Notes: generated from the sequence alone by a model not told the origin. Positions 32,326 through 45,309 are shown, counted from the stretch's first letter. The stretch: 60,000 nucleotides of DNA from Nymphaea colorata (GCF_008831285.2 NC_045144.1:3714268-3774267); one strand, 5' to 3'. Translations and numbers: made by a program.

Positions 32326-32810
32326 GGGTCAATGGACCTGTTGTTTTAGTTTTGATATATTTCGAGAGTGTTAGTATTTGGTTTAAAATATATAAATTTC
32401 TACTTTGATTACAAATCTATAAAAAATAACAAAATGTTTATTTCTTAGAATATAAAACAAATCTTTGAGGGAGTTGGTACAACGAACGGGCTGGTAGTTT
32501 TTTTTTTTTGAACTCTCAAAACATCAATTTTTTTTTATGTTGTAAAACGAACACCGACAATGGTGGAGCAAAGATTTTTTAGTCATGGGGCACTTGCATT
32601 GGTGACACAAATTTGGTGTGGGCACTACATATAATTTTAAGACATTATAATGTAATTTTTAATGGGTTGGTGTGGGCAGTGGTCCGCCCTAGCCAACAAG
32701 TGGCTCTACTACTTGATACCGATGTAAAAATTGAAGCATAAGGCGTCACCACAAAGCACAAAACAGCCCTTCAGTGGAGATGAGAGGAAGGCAAGAGACT
32801 TTGTGTTGAC

Positions 32811-33154
32811 TAGCGATGACAACTCAGATCGAATATATCCTTAATGATGCTTTTTCATATATTCACATATTCGAATTCTAATTCTAATCCGATCTGAATC
32901 CAAATCTGAAAATGGATTTTGCCAATTTTCAAAATTTAATGGCATTAAATATATGATATTAGTCTAAAAATGAATCTGATATCAGTATCTAAATCCGATC
33001 GGATATTTATGTATATCCGAATCCGATCAAATGTCATTTATTAAATCCAAATCCGATCCGATTTCTTGATCGGATATTAAATTTTTTTCCATATCCGATT
33101 TTTTGGATCGAAGCGGTCGAATGTCCGACTCAAATCAGATATATTGACATCCTT
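32811..33154. mobile_element. hAT-like MITE, copy 3 of the GATGTCAA family
   Basis: Left end TAGCGATGACAACTCAGATC, right end ATATTGACATCCTTA. The interior is dominated by AATCCGATC/GATCGGAT blocks. Flanks GTGTTGAC and GCGTTTGAC are similar but not a clean duplication. Confidence 0.5.
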
Positions 33155-36100
33155 AGCGTTTGACTGGAGCAGTGAAGTTTCTTCATGCAATAATAAATGA
33201 AAAGTATTTAAAAGAAAAATCGACTGAATCGGTTAACATTATTTTTCTAAAATCATGATAAAAAAATTAAAAGAAATAATTTTGAAAATAACTAGCAGCT
33301 GACATATGATACCCTTGAATTGACCAGATCCGCTCATCATGGCTGTCTTAAACAACCGTGTTGAGCTAAGCGTACGTTTTGTTGACTACTGGACTCTATA
33401 AGCTTCTCTATGAATCTGTACATCGTGGACCTTTACTTTTATTTTTTAATTTAAAATAATTAAAAATGAATCAAATAAATGTAGAATTTATGCCAGTATC
33501 ATTATGGATCAATATTAATGACACCTGCACCACCGGTTTATTTGAAAAATTAATTCACAAGAGAACAAGGTCATGGGAGATCCGATCTCCATAATTCCAT
33601 ATTGCAGTCTCGGACCCACATAAACAGGGCCATAAATATGTCTGAAGTTCTATGATGGATATGGTTATTGGATCAGATCCAGATCCAGTACCAACTAGCA
33701 GCGCTCTTCCTTCCCTCTAGGGTCCAAGGTTGTTTTAATCTACCCATAATTAAATGTTTTATTAGTATAAATATCCAGCATATTTCAGCCCATAATTAAA
33801 TGTTTCTAGAAATATAAATATCAGTGTTGTAAAAACATGTTTCCGTTGAAAGTTTATCTACCGATACGATACAAGGGCAATGCAAAAATGAAAATATTTT
33901 AAATTATTTCTAAAATTCAAAAGAATAAGTAGGTGATAAATATCAATACGTCATATTATGCCTAGGACTCGATGCAGCATATTATCTGGCAAACCGATAC
34001 GATGCCGATCCTGCTTTTTTTTTCTTTTCTTTTTTTTTTTTTTCCCACTACGGTGATATATAAATGTAGATATCGGAGCTTTATCGTGTTGCTGACCGCA
34101 TGGCAAACCAGTGTATCGGCTGATACAAGTTACCTGAACTAAGATTTTCAAAATTGTTTCCATTGTTAAGGGTTATAAACAACATATATACTTAAAATTA
34201 TGTTAACATAATGTTCTTAAATTAAGTGTTATAGAAATATGTGTTCTAAAAACATAATGTTCTTCTTGTCAAATTATGTCCTCGTCTTCTTAAATTTAAG
34301 ATCCTTACCAAAAGAAGATTGTGCTCAACAAAATGTGCATGCAATTAAGCTATGCTTGGGTGCTAGATTTGAGAGAAAATAAGAGTAAAAAATAGGTTGT
34401 ATGGATCCCTTTTATGTGGGACCCGCAGTATAAACAAACACCAGATTTACCATTATGTTAAAAAAAGATTTGAGATCCTCATTTTATCAACAGCGGAGCC
34501 AAGGGGTGACTTGGAGGGGCCCTTATTTTTAAAAATTTACATGTAAAATTTAGAAAATTTCACTTGTTCTATATAAACATTTTGAAAAATGATATTTCGG
34601 CCATTGTCAAAATTTTGAAACTTTAATTCGGCCTCACTCATGAAAAAATTCTAGTTCTGCCCCTATATTTTATGGTAAAAACCTTATATTTAAGGTGAAT
34701 AGGAGGAGGGTCCTAGCTAAAATCCTCGGATTTGAGATTCCCAATGATTTCAAATCACTTCTCAAATTCGAGACTATCAAATACCACGGGAGTTTGCATG
34801 GACAAGCAGGACTAAGGCACCAACAAACAAGAAAATATTGAGGCATGAACCTTTGATCTATATGATCTGAGTCAAAATTGATCCGAGATCCTGTCTCCAA
34901 TGAATTCCGACTCGCCTCATACCGGACTTCAATTCGGAACTCAAGAGGATTATGGACCAAAATATAAGGTAGAAATCCGATTCAAATATCTGCAGAGGCA
35001 GGTTTTTTTGAAGTTTTTAAATTTGAGACTGTGTATAGAATTTTACATCTCACTACCCTTTTAGGAAACCTTTCTTCTCATGTTACACTTTAAATTAGTC
35101 GATTCAGCTTGACTGTAATACAAATAGCTAGTTTGGTAGACAGAACAGTTTGTTATTGTTTAATGAATCTAACTCAAAAGTTGGGCCAGATTCTCAAAAC
35201 ACTTTTTTTTAAGTGTTCCATAAATCTGCTTCAATTTTAAAACCATATTCATGAAGCAGTACATATTGTTCTGTTTGTCAAACGAATCCCAATGTAACAA
35301 CCTGCTTTGAACTCCACTTGTATTACAACCTATGCTTTACACCCACAAAAGTTGTCTACTAAGACAACATACAAGATCCAGTGATGAGATCTAAGTATAT
35401 CAGGAGGTCATTTTATTTGAAATTTTTGAATACTTTTCCAAGACATTCAAAAAACGGAATGCCATATGACCAGCCATTCAGCCAAGATTTGCTCAAGTGC
35501 CTTAGCTCTTTGGGTTCATTAAAGGGAAAGAGAAAGAACATCATAAGGAGAAAAAGCCTGAGATAATGATGATGATTATGTCCTCAAAGGCAAGTCTTTA
35601 AAGTTTGAATAAAAATTTGTGGCATCTATGTGTACTAAAGTGCTAACAAGCAGTCCATTATACTTAGTGTTTGTTTTTTTTTTTTTATTTCCTAACAAAA
35701 TTGAAGACATTACTTTAGCACATATTGTTATCTTTAGTTCTCATTGGCACCTAATATTCTTCCTATATCCTAAACACTGGAACTTGGTCTAGTGGACAAA
35801 AAAAAGTTACTAACACCCTAAAAATTTAGTCTCATATTCAAGATTATGAGAGATCATCTTCAAAAACTTATGAAGAGGGTTGTTAAGTAGTTGGTTGTCC
35901 TGATTCTTAGTTTTTTTAGGCTAAAACTGAAACTGGTAGGGGCGGGTTGGGATCCATTGAAGCAGGGACTCAAGCCCAGTGTAGCTCTGGTCGTAACACT
36001 GGTATCAAAGCCAAGTTTTGATCATGGGACATGTGGTTTATGGACCCACCACGCTTGAACAAGCGCCAAATTTTAGCTCCCTTCAATTCCTGGCCAAAGT

Positions 36101-36780
36101 AGAGAGACTTAGTCAAAAAAGAAAACACCTGCAAGGATTGTGGGCAATTGAGAAGGGCAGGTTGCATCATGTACAGTTCAAATTTTAGGAGGCATATAGA
36201 CCCCACAGAGCTCAACCTGTCCTACAGAACATTGCAAGTTACGACAGAGATCATGTGCAAGGCAAGAATTTGGAGGGGAACCAGAAAATTTTTCTCCCCT
36301 AGCCAGATCTAATAAATGAACAACATCTGATCGTCACCTCCACATGCTGGTTATCTATCAAATTCCCATCTGCTCATCTGACTGCCACAAAAGAAGCAGA
36401 AAGTAACTCTTTCTTAAGTGTGTCTGGATTCAAGTGAGAGAGAGAAGGTGGGTACCGGAGTATGTTGACTAGAAAATAAGTGAAAGTGTGGATAAAATGA
36501 TATAATAACAGTTGAACTGTTAAGCTTCACTATATCGTGCGATTGTCAGCTACAACTAGGACCTTCAATTGCCTTGCCTGCAAATTAGCGGCTACCAATT
36601 TCTTTCATGGTTTTTACCACAATTAACTTTCTTTGAAGTCTCCGGAAGTCTTAACAACTATCAGAATGACTTCTCTAGAAAGAAAATCATTTGAAACACC
36701 AAGATTCCTACATCAAAAGCCATTGTCATCATCTCACGTTACTGGAACATAAAGAAATTAGATGAATAGAATTGAGAACC
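33155..36780. other. AT-rich intergenic DNA with small repeat remnants
   Basis: No gene is supported. A patch with ACCGATACGATAC and GTATCGGCTGATAC spans about 33820-34165. A segment near 34490-34665 starts CAGCGGAGCCAAGGGG and ends AGTTCTGCCCCT, typical of a small plant repeat. Inverted GTTTGGTAGACAGAACA / TGTTCTGTTTGTCAAAC at about 35130-35290 may be a MITE. ACTGGTATCAAAGCC at 35998-36012 resembles a copia primer binding site. A 61-codon basic frame at 35381 is not recognised. Confidence 0.35.
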
Positions 36781-38390
36781 ATAGAAAGAACCTGTTCAAG
36801 AAATTAAATTTTCCTAAAAATCTTAAAATCCTGATCAGCCTCCCCATAAGCCCAGATGATCTGATTAAAGTGCCTCAACACAACTCCATAACAGGTCATG
36901 ACTAAAAACGTTATCTCCATAGACCAATGTCATCTGTATCATACGATATGGACGCGTATCGTATAGATCTTAAAGACCTATATGATATGCCTACGATACA
37001 CGATACGGGAAAATTTTTAAAAAAGGCCCCGACGTCCCCTTTTTTGCGTCTTCTTGTATATACACTATTCTCTCTCTCTCTCTATTTTCTTGTTTCTAAA
37101 CATTTCAAGAAACGTGAGAGGGAGAGATTTTCCTCATTTGCATCAAGTTTTGCCCATGAGATAGCTTTCTTACTCGTAGAGGGCACAGTGGGAAGCTTTC
37201 AGATCTTCTGAAGTTATGAATTGTGATGTAATTGAATACTCTTCGGCTGCTTAGTACGTTATTTTGATTTTTGAATGCCTGATTTCTTATTTTGGAATGT
37301 GTTGTTCATATTCATACTTCATAGTTCATACTTCATATACATGAATGATGAATGTTCCCTTAAATACATTCTTCTTGATTTTTTCTGATATTTGCTTGTT
37401 TTTTCGATTTTTTTAGAATTTTTTTGATTTTTTTGTATTTTTTATAATTTTTTTAATATTTTTTTACAAATTAAAAAATTAATTTTACCATACGTTACGA
37501 TACGGCGTATAGGTCGGTCCGACCGATACTCGATACGATACGTCAGTGATAACATTGCCATAGACCATCCTTGAGTTGTCCCCCACTCCTAGATAGAAAA
37601 GAGAATATTTGTAACATATACTCGAGATTCTCACTAAATCAATAATTTGATCAGACCATTCTTCATTCAGAAATGATTCAGAACAGGTCTGCCAAATATC
37701 ATACTTAACGCTATCAATGTCAATACAATGACCCATATGAAAGGCTTGATTACAAATTAACCAAAACTTCCATGTCATGATGTTAAAACTCTAGCACCAA
37801 TGTATCATCAAGTGCTTAACAAAAGAACCCTTTCCTGTGCCACCAAAGGAAGATGGAGCAGAAATCACCTCTTGGCAAAGCTAAAATACTATACCAGGAC
37901 ATGCTACTTCTAGTTCTCAATTTCGATAAACTTTTTTGCTTCAAATACTTTGGTTTGTGAAAAGAAGTCCAGTTACTACTGCTAGCTAAGACTGAGCAAC
38001 AAAAATAACTAAGGCAAGCTTTATTGATGACATCAATTTCCCTCATACCTACACCTCCCTCTTGTCACTGTAAGGGACAAGACTTTCCATGATATCACAT
38101 GGGCCTTTTTGGTACTATTAACCTCTTTCCAAAGCAACTTGAGGAAGAAGTCTTCAAGCATTTTAGCAACTGATTTAGGACACAGCAACACCAAATCACC
38201 AATAGCCAATATGTGCAGATAGCATAGATCACAAACTTAATTAAACATAATCTCCCAGCAAATGAAAGGAGATTCGATTTTCAAATGCTGATATTCTTCT
38301 GTACCTAATAAGCATCTCATCCCAAGTACAAGTAGGCAAACAGGTGGGACACAGGCCAGGCTTAAGTACTAATACAACAGCAAAATGTTG
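36780..38390 (-). mobile_element. LINE reverse-transcriptase C-terminal remnant, interrupted by a MITE
   Basis: On the minus strand TKKAHVISWKVLS lies near 38080-38110, and GGVGMREIDVINKACL near 38000-38055 in a shifted frame. Then comes LGVGDNSRMVYG near 37560-37600, whose continuation GDNVFSHDLLW resumes at about 36920 beyond the inserted element 36925-37557. These match the region after the polymerase active site of plant L1-type LINEs (KKxHxVSW, GGLGIR, and the VGDGxSIxxWxDNW block). Stops and frameshifts are frequent. It differs from the LINE at 40540-42660, which has its own copy of the same block, so these are two insertions. Confidence 0.65.
36925..37557. mobile_element. Non-autonomous hAT-type element, 633 bp, 8-bp target duplication
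   Basis: Ends CAATGTCATC and GATAACATTG are inverted repeats, flanked by CCATAGAC at 36917-36924 and 37558-37565. Subterminal CGATACG/CGTATCG motifs occur at both ends. The interior is AT-rich with a CT run near 37070 and no transposase. The insertion splits the LINE remnant. Confidence 0.8.
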
Positions 38391-38462
38391 TAAAGCAAGT
38401 TATTCACCTTTGATTGGAAGAAAAAGAAATTTCATCCTGTAAATTTTTCTAGAAAAATTTAT

Positions 38463-38584
38463 CATGGTAAATTTACCATGTTAAATTTCACCCGACAATC
38501 TTATCATGGTAAATTTACCATGTTAAATTTCACCCGACAATCTTATCATGGTAAATTTACCATGTTAAATTTCACCCGACAATC
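38463..38584. repeat. 42-bp tandem repeat with a perfect 18-bp palindrome in each unit
   Basis: CATGGTAAATTTACCATG, its own reverse complement, occurs at 38463-38480, 38505-38522 and 38547-38564, separated by TTAAATTTCACCCGACAATC-type spacers. The block ends in AATCAAACGGGCCC, which resembles an inverted MITE terminus; TTTGATTGG near 38408 may be the other end. Confidence 0.9.
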
Positions 38585-38614
38585 AAACGGGCCCTTATAG
38601 GCACTTGTTGGTTA

Positions 38615-39517
38615 CAGTGGTGTAAGAAGCGTGCGCATCAAGGCTTAATGTGCATGCATTAAGGAAGGGAACGCTGCAAAAACTAAATGGTGAGGCTTAC
38701 TCGAACAGTGGGAGGGTTATCTGCCACCATTTTTTAAGAGCCAGGAAAAACCCCGTACCGTTCCAACTTGCAGAAGGCCAGGGTTCCTATTCTTCAACAT
38801 TACATGACCTTCAGTGAAGGTTTAATCCATTTTCATCGAGTATCTCTCTATCTCTCCTATATTCCTCTACCCCTCCCTCTCTTTCAGTTAAATGGTTGGC
38901 ATCCGACATGGCAGATTAGCCAGTAGTCATTCTGATTGGTTATCCAACATATTACATGTTTTTCAGATTTATCTATATTGTATTAGACATCTGGATTTGA
39001 TATTATATAACATAAAACTCATTTTTAAGAAACATGACTTGCCAACTTGATTTCATCGTTTATTGGGTATCTGATTGTAAGTTATTATACGTTAAACTCT
39101 TTTATTTCCCATTTCACAAGTTCTATGAATTGAGTAAAGGTATTCTTTTCTTCTTTTGTGTGTGTATAAGAGCTAACAAGTGAAAAAAGTTTTAGACTTT
39201 TGGTTTTTGATTGTTCATGAAATCCTATTGTACTTTGGAAAAACATGTTTTTTCTATATGTTTTTAGATTTTGCAAGTTGGGGCAATACCTCCATAATTA
39301 GTTTCAATTTACAGAAAAATATACTAAGTAGTTTTTTTTATAGAATTTAGTCTTCCAAATTATTTTTACTTTCTTATTTTCCACTTTTACATTTTTAAGG
39401 ATATTATATATTTACAAATTTTAAACTTGATGCTTATGCATCACATACTGCATTTGCGCATCACCTAACATCACAGGCTTAATGCATTGCTTCAAACCAA
39501 TGCACTTAACAATATTG
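38615..39517. mobile_element. Non-autonomous hAT-type element, about 903 bp
   Basis: Ends CAGTGGTGTAAG and CTTAACAATATTG are imperfect inverted repeats. Flanks are GTTGGTTA (38607-38614) and GTTGGTTC (39518-39525), a 7 of 8 target duplication. The right subterminal region (ATGCTTATGCATCAC, ATGCATTGCTTCA, TGCACTTAACAA) closely resembles that of the element at 43366-44180, so they are one family. Confidence 0.65.
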
Positions 39518-40540
39518 GTTGGTTCTACATATCATTCTTAAGTTATAAGACAATATAAAATTGACACCTAGTTGGAAAAGCTGTTATTTGGATGCACCAC
39601 AATGGTATCAAATCATTATAAGTTCCCCACCTTTGACATTTAGCATTCTTGTGATGAGAACACTTCATGGGAAAAAAGAGTTATCATAGTCCAAATTGTG
39701 GGCAGGTTCTTCCATACAGAGATGGAAGTGCATTTGCTGCAACCAAGCAAATTAAAGAAAGAGGATTAAAGTGTTGGGATAACTTGCAACCATATAAAGC
39801 AAGGTAAACTGTATCAAATCCAAGAGCTACATAAATTATAATAAAGCAGACAAAATAACTATATTGTGATTTTATTGGCAACAAAAGAAGAAGAGATGAT
39901 CCTGCTTGAGGCTTCCGTCCAATCAAATTGAATCGAGCAAGATCTATACAGCCAAAAAGAAAAAACTGAGTCAAAATTGCTACACAGAAGACAACTGCCT
40001 TGGCCACACAAGATAGCACACAAAAGGCAAAAGGATGAACAATTAAATAACTTGAAGTAAAAGACAAGCTATATCTGCCACAGGATCCTCCGTAGTAATA
40101 TTGATCTTGTGGGAGAGATGAGACAGTTTTCACATGTACTAGAGCAAAACTTCCTCTTCCCTTGAAACAATCACACAACCACTTAAGCCATCTCTTCTGA
40201 TTTGAGACCAGCAAAATCTGTGGCACAAATTTTACCTCACTGAAGGTCATGAACATATTCTGGAGCAGACGGGTTTTAGGTGTGAGACTTTTGCCACAGA
40301 GATCTTGAACATCTTGGTTGTAGTTATCCTCTCCTTGTCTTCTGATGCCATAAGCAGCCACTTTCCTACCGCCAGTTGAGTGTGAAACAATTTGGAGGCA
40401 GGTGCAGTCAAGTTGTAGGATTGGGCTGCTATCTGCCAATGCAGCCAATGCAACTCAATTGTGTCCACAAATTTTCCAGATTTTCCTAACATTGTTATCG
40501 AGATTAAACCTCTCCTTCTCATGAGCAATGTTGTTTTTTT
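39518..40540. other. Unassigned DNA downstream of a LINE
   Basis: The minus strand holds a long open frame (39684-40448) with several hydrophobic stretches. It resembles no family and lacks a convincing start, so it is not called. It may contain the 3-prime end of the LINE to its right. Confidence 0.3.
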
Positions 40541-42660
40541 CTACAATTTTCATGCCAAAATATCATATTTCCTTCTCCAGGGTGCCAATTAACGACCTCT
40601 ACAATTTTGCTTCAGCCTCTCATTAAGCTTCAGAAAAACCAGGAGTTACGACTCTTCAACTGGATAGTCCATTTCAAGTATTTATTCACAACCACCCCTT
40701 AGATTTTACACATACTTGTAACATACTCGCAAATATGCCTGCTGCCACCTTCCAAGGTTGGTTTGTAGACTTGTTCCCATGCTATGTAATGAGTTTTCTT
40801 CGTTTGGTCTGAGTCTCCCTCTAAGAATGCAGTCATGCTACTGTTCAACTTTGTGGTAACTGTCGGTGGTAAGAGGAAGATGCCACCTCAGAATTCGATG
40901 ATTTTCTCATCACATATTTGATAAGGCAGAGTATGCCTGCAAAAGAGATGGCTCTAGCCTTCCAAGCTGCTAGGCATTCCTTTACTTTAGCCATTCAAGG
41001 GTCACAAAGGGTTGCCAACATCTTCCCAACAAAACATGGGAGCCCAAGGTTGGTGGTGAGAAGTTGAAGCATTGCCTATCCCAAGGTTCTTTGCAAAATC
41101 TGAATGTGAAGAGGGCCGGGCTTAGAATGGATAATGTTCGACTTGTCATGATTCATTTCAAGACTTGCTTTCACCTCAAAAGCAATGAGGGCTCTTCAAA
41201 TTTCTGTATGGGAGCTCTCCTTGATCGACAGGATCAGCGCATCATTTGCATAAGACATAATACGTGGGTATTATCCAAGGGAGGAAACATAAGGGGTTTT
41301 GAGTTCACCAGCATCCACTCTATGCTTGAGCTGTCTAGTAAAAGCCTCCATGACAATAGTGCAGAGATATAGGGTTAAAGGGTCCCCTTGTTGTATGCCT
41401 CGCTTATAATTGAAACACTCTCTAGGGAGCCATCAATCACCATAAAGACGGAGGCAATTATGTAGCATGTTACCAGTCTATTCACCCAGGTCCAACAAAA
41501 CTAAGAGCATGCATGGAATTTCACCCCAATTCACATGGTCATAATCTTTTGCAAGGCCAATCTTGAGGCAGCAAGAAAGCAAGGATCCGCGACGAAAAGA
41601 CTTCAATATTTCATGGTTGACTATGACATTATCATTAAGCTTTCTTCTGGGCAGTTGCTGAAGAAGAAGTCTTTTTCATATATACACTCCCAATCTTCGA
41701 GGAATCTTTAGAAGAGAGGTTGTTCAAATGCAACAAGAAAAAGCCACTTGGACTTTCCATAAAGTTGCCCTTATGTACAAGATTGATGAAGCCGATGCTG
41801 CAAGGAACCAAAATCTGCTTTTTTGCTTTCAAAGATCCTACATAGCTCATAGCACAACTGATGGAAAAAATGCAACGCAACTTTGATCCATGATCCACAC
41901 CAAAATTGGTTTCATTCTTGTGGCCAAGGGTTTGGAAATAAATTTGTATGCCGAGTTGCAAAGCGCTATTGGCCTGAAATCTTGAACTCGGCAAGCAACC
42001 TGCTTTTTCAGGACTGGATTTGGGCACAGTTTAGTTTTTTCACAAAGCTGCCTTATCTAAGAAATTGTTAGCAATCTCAGTAAGCTTACTACCGACATAG
42101 TTCCAATGATCCTGATAGAAAGACACTAGGAAACCGTTTGGACCCAAGGGTGGAAACGATGCTTCTCATCTCATCGAAGGATGGTGGTTGTAAGAGCTTG
42201 TTGTTCCCTCCATCGCCACTTGTGAGACGAAGGAAGCTCCCCAAAGAGTCTCACCCGACCCCTTAGACAGACAATATAACTTAATAAAATGGCTGTTGCG
42301 GGAAATCCTAATCTCATTTTGGTCTTCCGGGGGAGATTAGTTTACTTCGATCATGTGGATGAGATTTTTGGCAGCTTGGACCATCGATTGAAAAAATGTC
42401 ACTTTTCTATCGCCCTCTAATACCCATATGATCTTGGCTTTCTGATGCTAGGCATTGGCTTCCTCCATGATAGCATCCTCAAGCTCTTGTTTCAAGACTG
42501 CAATCAATTTTCAACTCCCCAAACTCCTTCTTGAAGGTCCTTTTGAGCACCATCAAGAGCAAAGCGCAAACACAAGTGGGAGGAGTAGTAGTGTCCATTG
42601 GGATTTCAAGGGAACTCTTCCACTTAGATAGATCTGGCCTAAGCATCTGAAGTTGGTTAA
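40540..42660 (-). mobile_element. LINE (L1-type) reverse-transcriptase remnant
   Basis: Minus-strand motifs in order: WVLEGDRKVTFFQSMVQAAK near 42365-42430; GPNGFLVSFYQDHWNYVGS near 42085-42150; DFRPIALCNSAYKFISKPLA near 41920-41985; LKIGLAKDYDHVNW near 41530-41570; the catalytic box as SYANDALILS near 41230-41265, where F/Y-A-D-D has become YAND; LGLPCFVGKMLATL near 41010-41055; TKKTHYIAWEQVYKPTLEGG near 40755-40815; VNWHPGEGNMIFWHENC near 40560-40610. Many frames alternate, so the element is long dead. The endonuclease half is not seen; the copy appears 5-prime truncated near 42660, as is usual for LINEs. Confidence 0.85.
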
Positions 42661-43140
42661 TGAGCCTAATAGCAGGGCAGCCCAACACTAGTGTTGTACC
42701 TATCGTACTATACGGAGCTCTTATATCGTACAATACGAGTGATTGTTGATTTCAAAAAGAGGGCGTCTAAACCCTTTTTAGAACTGGTTCCTTCTTCATT
42801 TTTAACCTTATTTTAGAGTTGGAGGAGAGAGAGACTGTGCCACTTTGGAGGGAAATCACTGATTTTATATGTGGGTGGTGGATTCTAGTTGGGAGAAAAG
42901 GGGTTTTTTCGATTTTTTCTTGTGCGAAACATCTCGTTTTTCTCATAGATTCATATATTTTTACCGTCAATTTATAGATTTCCATTGCTTTTCATTAAGT
43001 TTATGGTAAGTGTTCATTTTTTTTTTTGAAGATATGACATCCTCCGATCCCACATGACAGTGATGAAAAGGGTGGTGGAGAACGGGCAGCGAATACAATC
43101 TATCTAGCTTTTGTGAACATATTTTCATGAAGGGTTATTA
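42660..43140. other. Junction between LINE and hAT remnants
   Basis: Starts with TAGTGTTGTACC and CTATCGTACTATACGG, another CGTA-rich patch like those of the hAT-type elements, but no partner end was found. Otherwise unassigned. Confidence 0.3.
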
Positions 43141-43365
43141 AAATGAAGCACCATTTTCAAAAACACATTGTAATGTACCTCCATCCACTCGAAAACAAGA
43201 GAAACATTTTGTCTTCATTTGTGTGTCAGCAATGTCTACTTATGCTTAATTGTTTACATCAAAAAATCAAAAAAAGACAAAAAAAACAAATGCAAAAGGC
43301 AGATTATGGTAAGCCTCGGAAAGAAGAAAATGATGATGAAAACGTGGAAGATGACAAATATGACA

Positions 43366-44180
43366 CAATGTTGTTAAATGTGTATGCATCTAGGCGTGAT
43401 TGGCACGCCTCGGCACACATCAAACTACCAAACTCATTAAAAAAAAAGGGTGTGAGGCGCACGCTGACCTGATGCGTGCGCCTCACTTGACTGATGTGCG
43501 CACATCAGCAATGTGCATGAAGCGCTTGGTGCACACGCTGCTTTTTACGTTCTCTTCTTTTCTTTGAATAATGTTTCTTTTCCTCGAAAAACAACTTTTT
43601 AAAGTTCATGTTTTAATAAGATTTAGGGAAAAGGGTTTTGACCTTCAGTGTTCTTTTGCAGATTTTCAGTGTTCTTCTACCGCCTCTTCCATCGCCCGGG
43701 CCATTTCAGCCATCTTGTTCTTCTTGATAGCTATAGGAAACCATCGCCAATAACAAGCCATCAGCAAAACACGGTTTTGACCTCTCTCCAATGCATGATT
43801 TTGAATTCAGCATCACTTTGCCTCTTGCTAGCTATAAGAAGGCATCATTGCCAACACAACCCTCAAATGAGATCGATCTTTGTCTAGCAAATAGAAGATG
43901 ACCACAAGGAGGGTATGAGAAACCTAGAGAGAGAGAGAGATCTCAAAAGCCTCTTTTCGTTTTATTCATAATATTTGAATAATTTTTGGAATATTATGCT
44001 TCAAAACTTATTATTTTGGTTGTTTGGTTGTTGTTTTCCATTTTTTTTTACATTATCTTATAAATATTATGGATTTCAAATTTTTAGTCATGATGCTTAC
44101 GCATCACTTTGCATTACTACACATCCATTCGCTTCACACACTCAAAGCATTGTTTCACATAAATGCACTTAACAACATTG
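43366..44180. mobile_element. Non-autonomous hAT-type element, 815 bp, perfect 8-bp target duplication
   Basis: Ends CAATGTTGTTAAATG and CACTTAACAACATTG are inverted repeats. ATATGACA flanks it at 43358-43365 and 44181-44188. It sits inside the hAT transposase pseudogene. The interior has GC-rich inverted GTGCGCC/GGCGCAC blocks near 43450-43500 and no open transposase. Confidence 0.9.
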
Positions 44181-45177
44181 ATATGACATCAATCTAAATG
44201 TTGAGAGTTCAAGAGGTAAAGGGAAATCAATTATGCATGCAGGAGGTAGATTTGGCCTATCGGGAAGAAGAAAAAGGTGCACTAGATATTTGACATGGTC
44301 GTAAACGTCGTAGTTCTGGTTGGTATAGTTCATAGTGAGAGATTATTGTTGGTTTTGCTAGGAATTTTTGCCTTTTCATACTGGATCATGTTTTCAATCT
44401 CATATTCGTGTTACTATGACATCCAAAGATATGGTACCTCATGCACAATTGATGGTAGGGAAACAATTGTATGCCGCATATATTCCTTCCAATGCAGCTA
44501 ATTCATTTCAATACGAGGTAACAGTAGATGCGATTGCTTCTATAAGCCATGGATTTAACATGTCATCGTATCATCAATTGAGAAGCATTTTTTTTTAATG
44601 CTTTGATAAAAGAAGTAATGAAACATTTTGAAGAATTGAAATTAAGCTGGAAGGAAACATGTTGTACCATTATAGCAGATGAATGAAATGATACTCAGTC
44701 AAGAACATTTGCAAGTTGCTTCTTTATTACCTTAAATGTACAATGTTCTTGAAATCTCTTATGTCTGATGTTCTTAAGGCTACTAAGATTTTATTCGATG
44801 TTTTTGATAATATCATATAAGATTTTAGACATGTAGGCATTGTACAGTTTATTATAGACAATGTTGTAAATTATGGAGCTCTATAAGATATGGTGTTTCA
44901 AAAATAGAGAACATTTTATAGGAGTCGATGTGCCACTCATTGTGTTAATCTAATGCGTCAAGATCTTGCTGAGATGTATGATATATAATCAGTTATTAAC
45001 CAACGTCAAGAGGTCATAAAATTTATCTATAATCATGCATATGTATTGAGCTTTATGAGAAAATTGACAGAAGAAATTGAATTATTATGACCTGCACAAA
45101 CTAGATTTGTCATAAATGTGTTGATTGTGCAAAATATAGTGACAACAATGAACTCTGTTGAGACAGATGTTCTCTAG

Positions 45178-45309
45178 GGGGCATTTGGTATTTTGTTTCA
45201 AGATCTATAAAACTAAAACCTGGAATTTTGATTATATTCTAGTTTAAAGAGGAATTATGGTTTTGGAATTTTCAATCTTGAATCAAAATTCCAAATCATT
45301 AAACACCCC
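45178..45309. mobile_element. Tourist-like MITE, 132 bp, nested in the hAT transposase relic
   Basis: Ends GGGGGCATTTGG and the reverse complement of TTAAACACCCC; TAG on both sides (45175-45177 and 45310-45312). The interior is AATTTTGATT/AATCAAAATT inverted. Three-base target sites and GGGxxTGTTTGG-like ends fit PIF/Harbinger-derived MITEs. Removing it rejoins the transposase reading, which supports its being an insertion. Confidence 0.7.

Noticed and set aside
39684-40448. 254-codon minus-strand open frame with hydrophobic stretches
   Set aside because: No recognisable domain, no good start context, flanked by transposon remnants, and composition like non-coding DNA; not strong enough to call.
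36780-42660. One long LINE interrupted by insertions
   Set aside because: Both remnants contain their own version of the KK-H-W / GG block after the polymerase core, so they are two different insertions.
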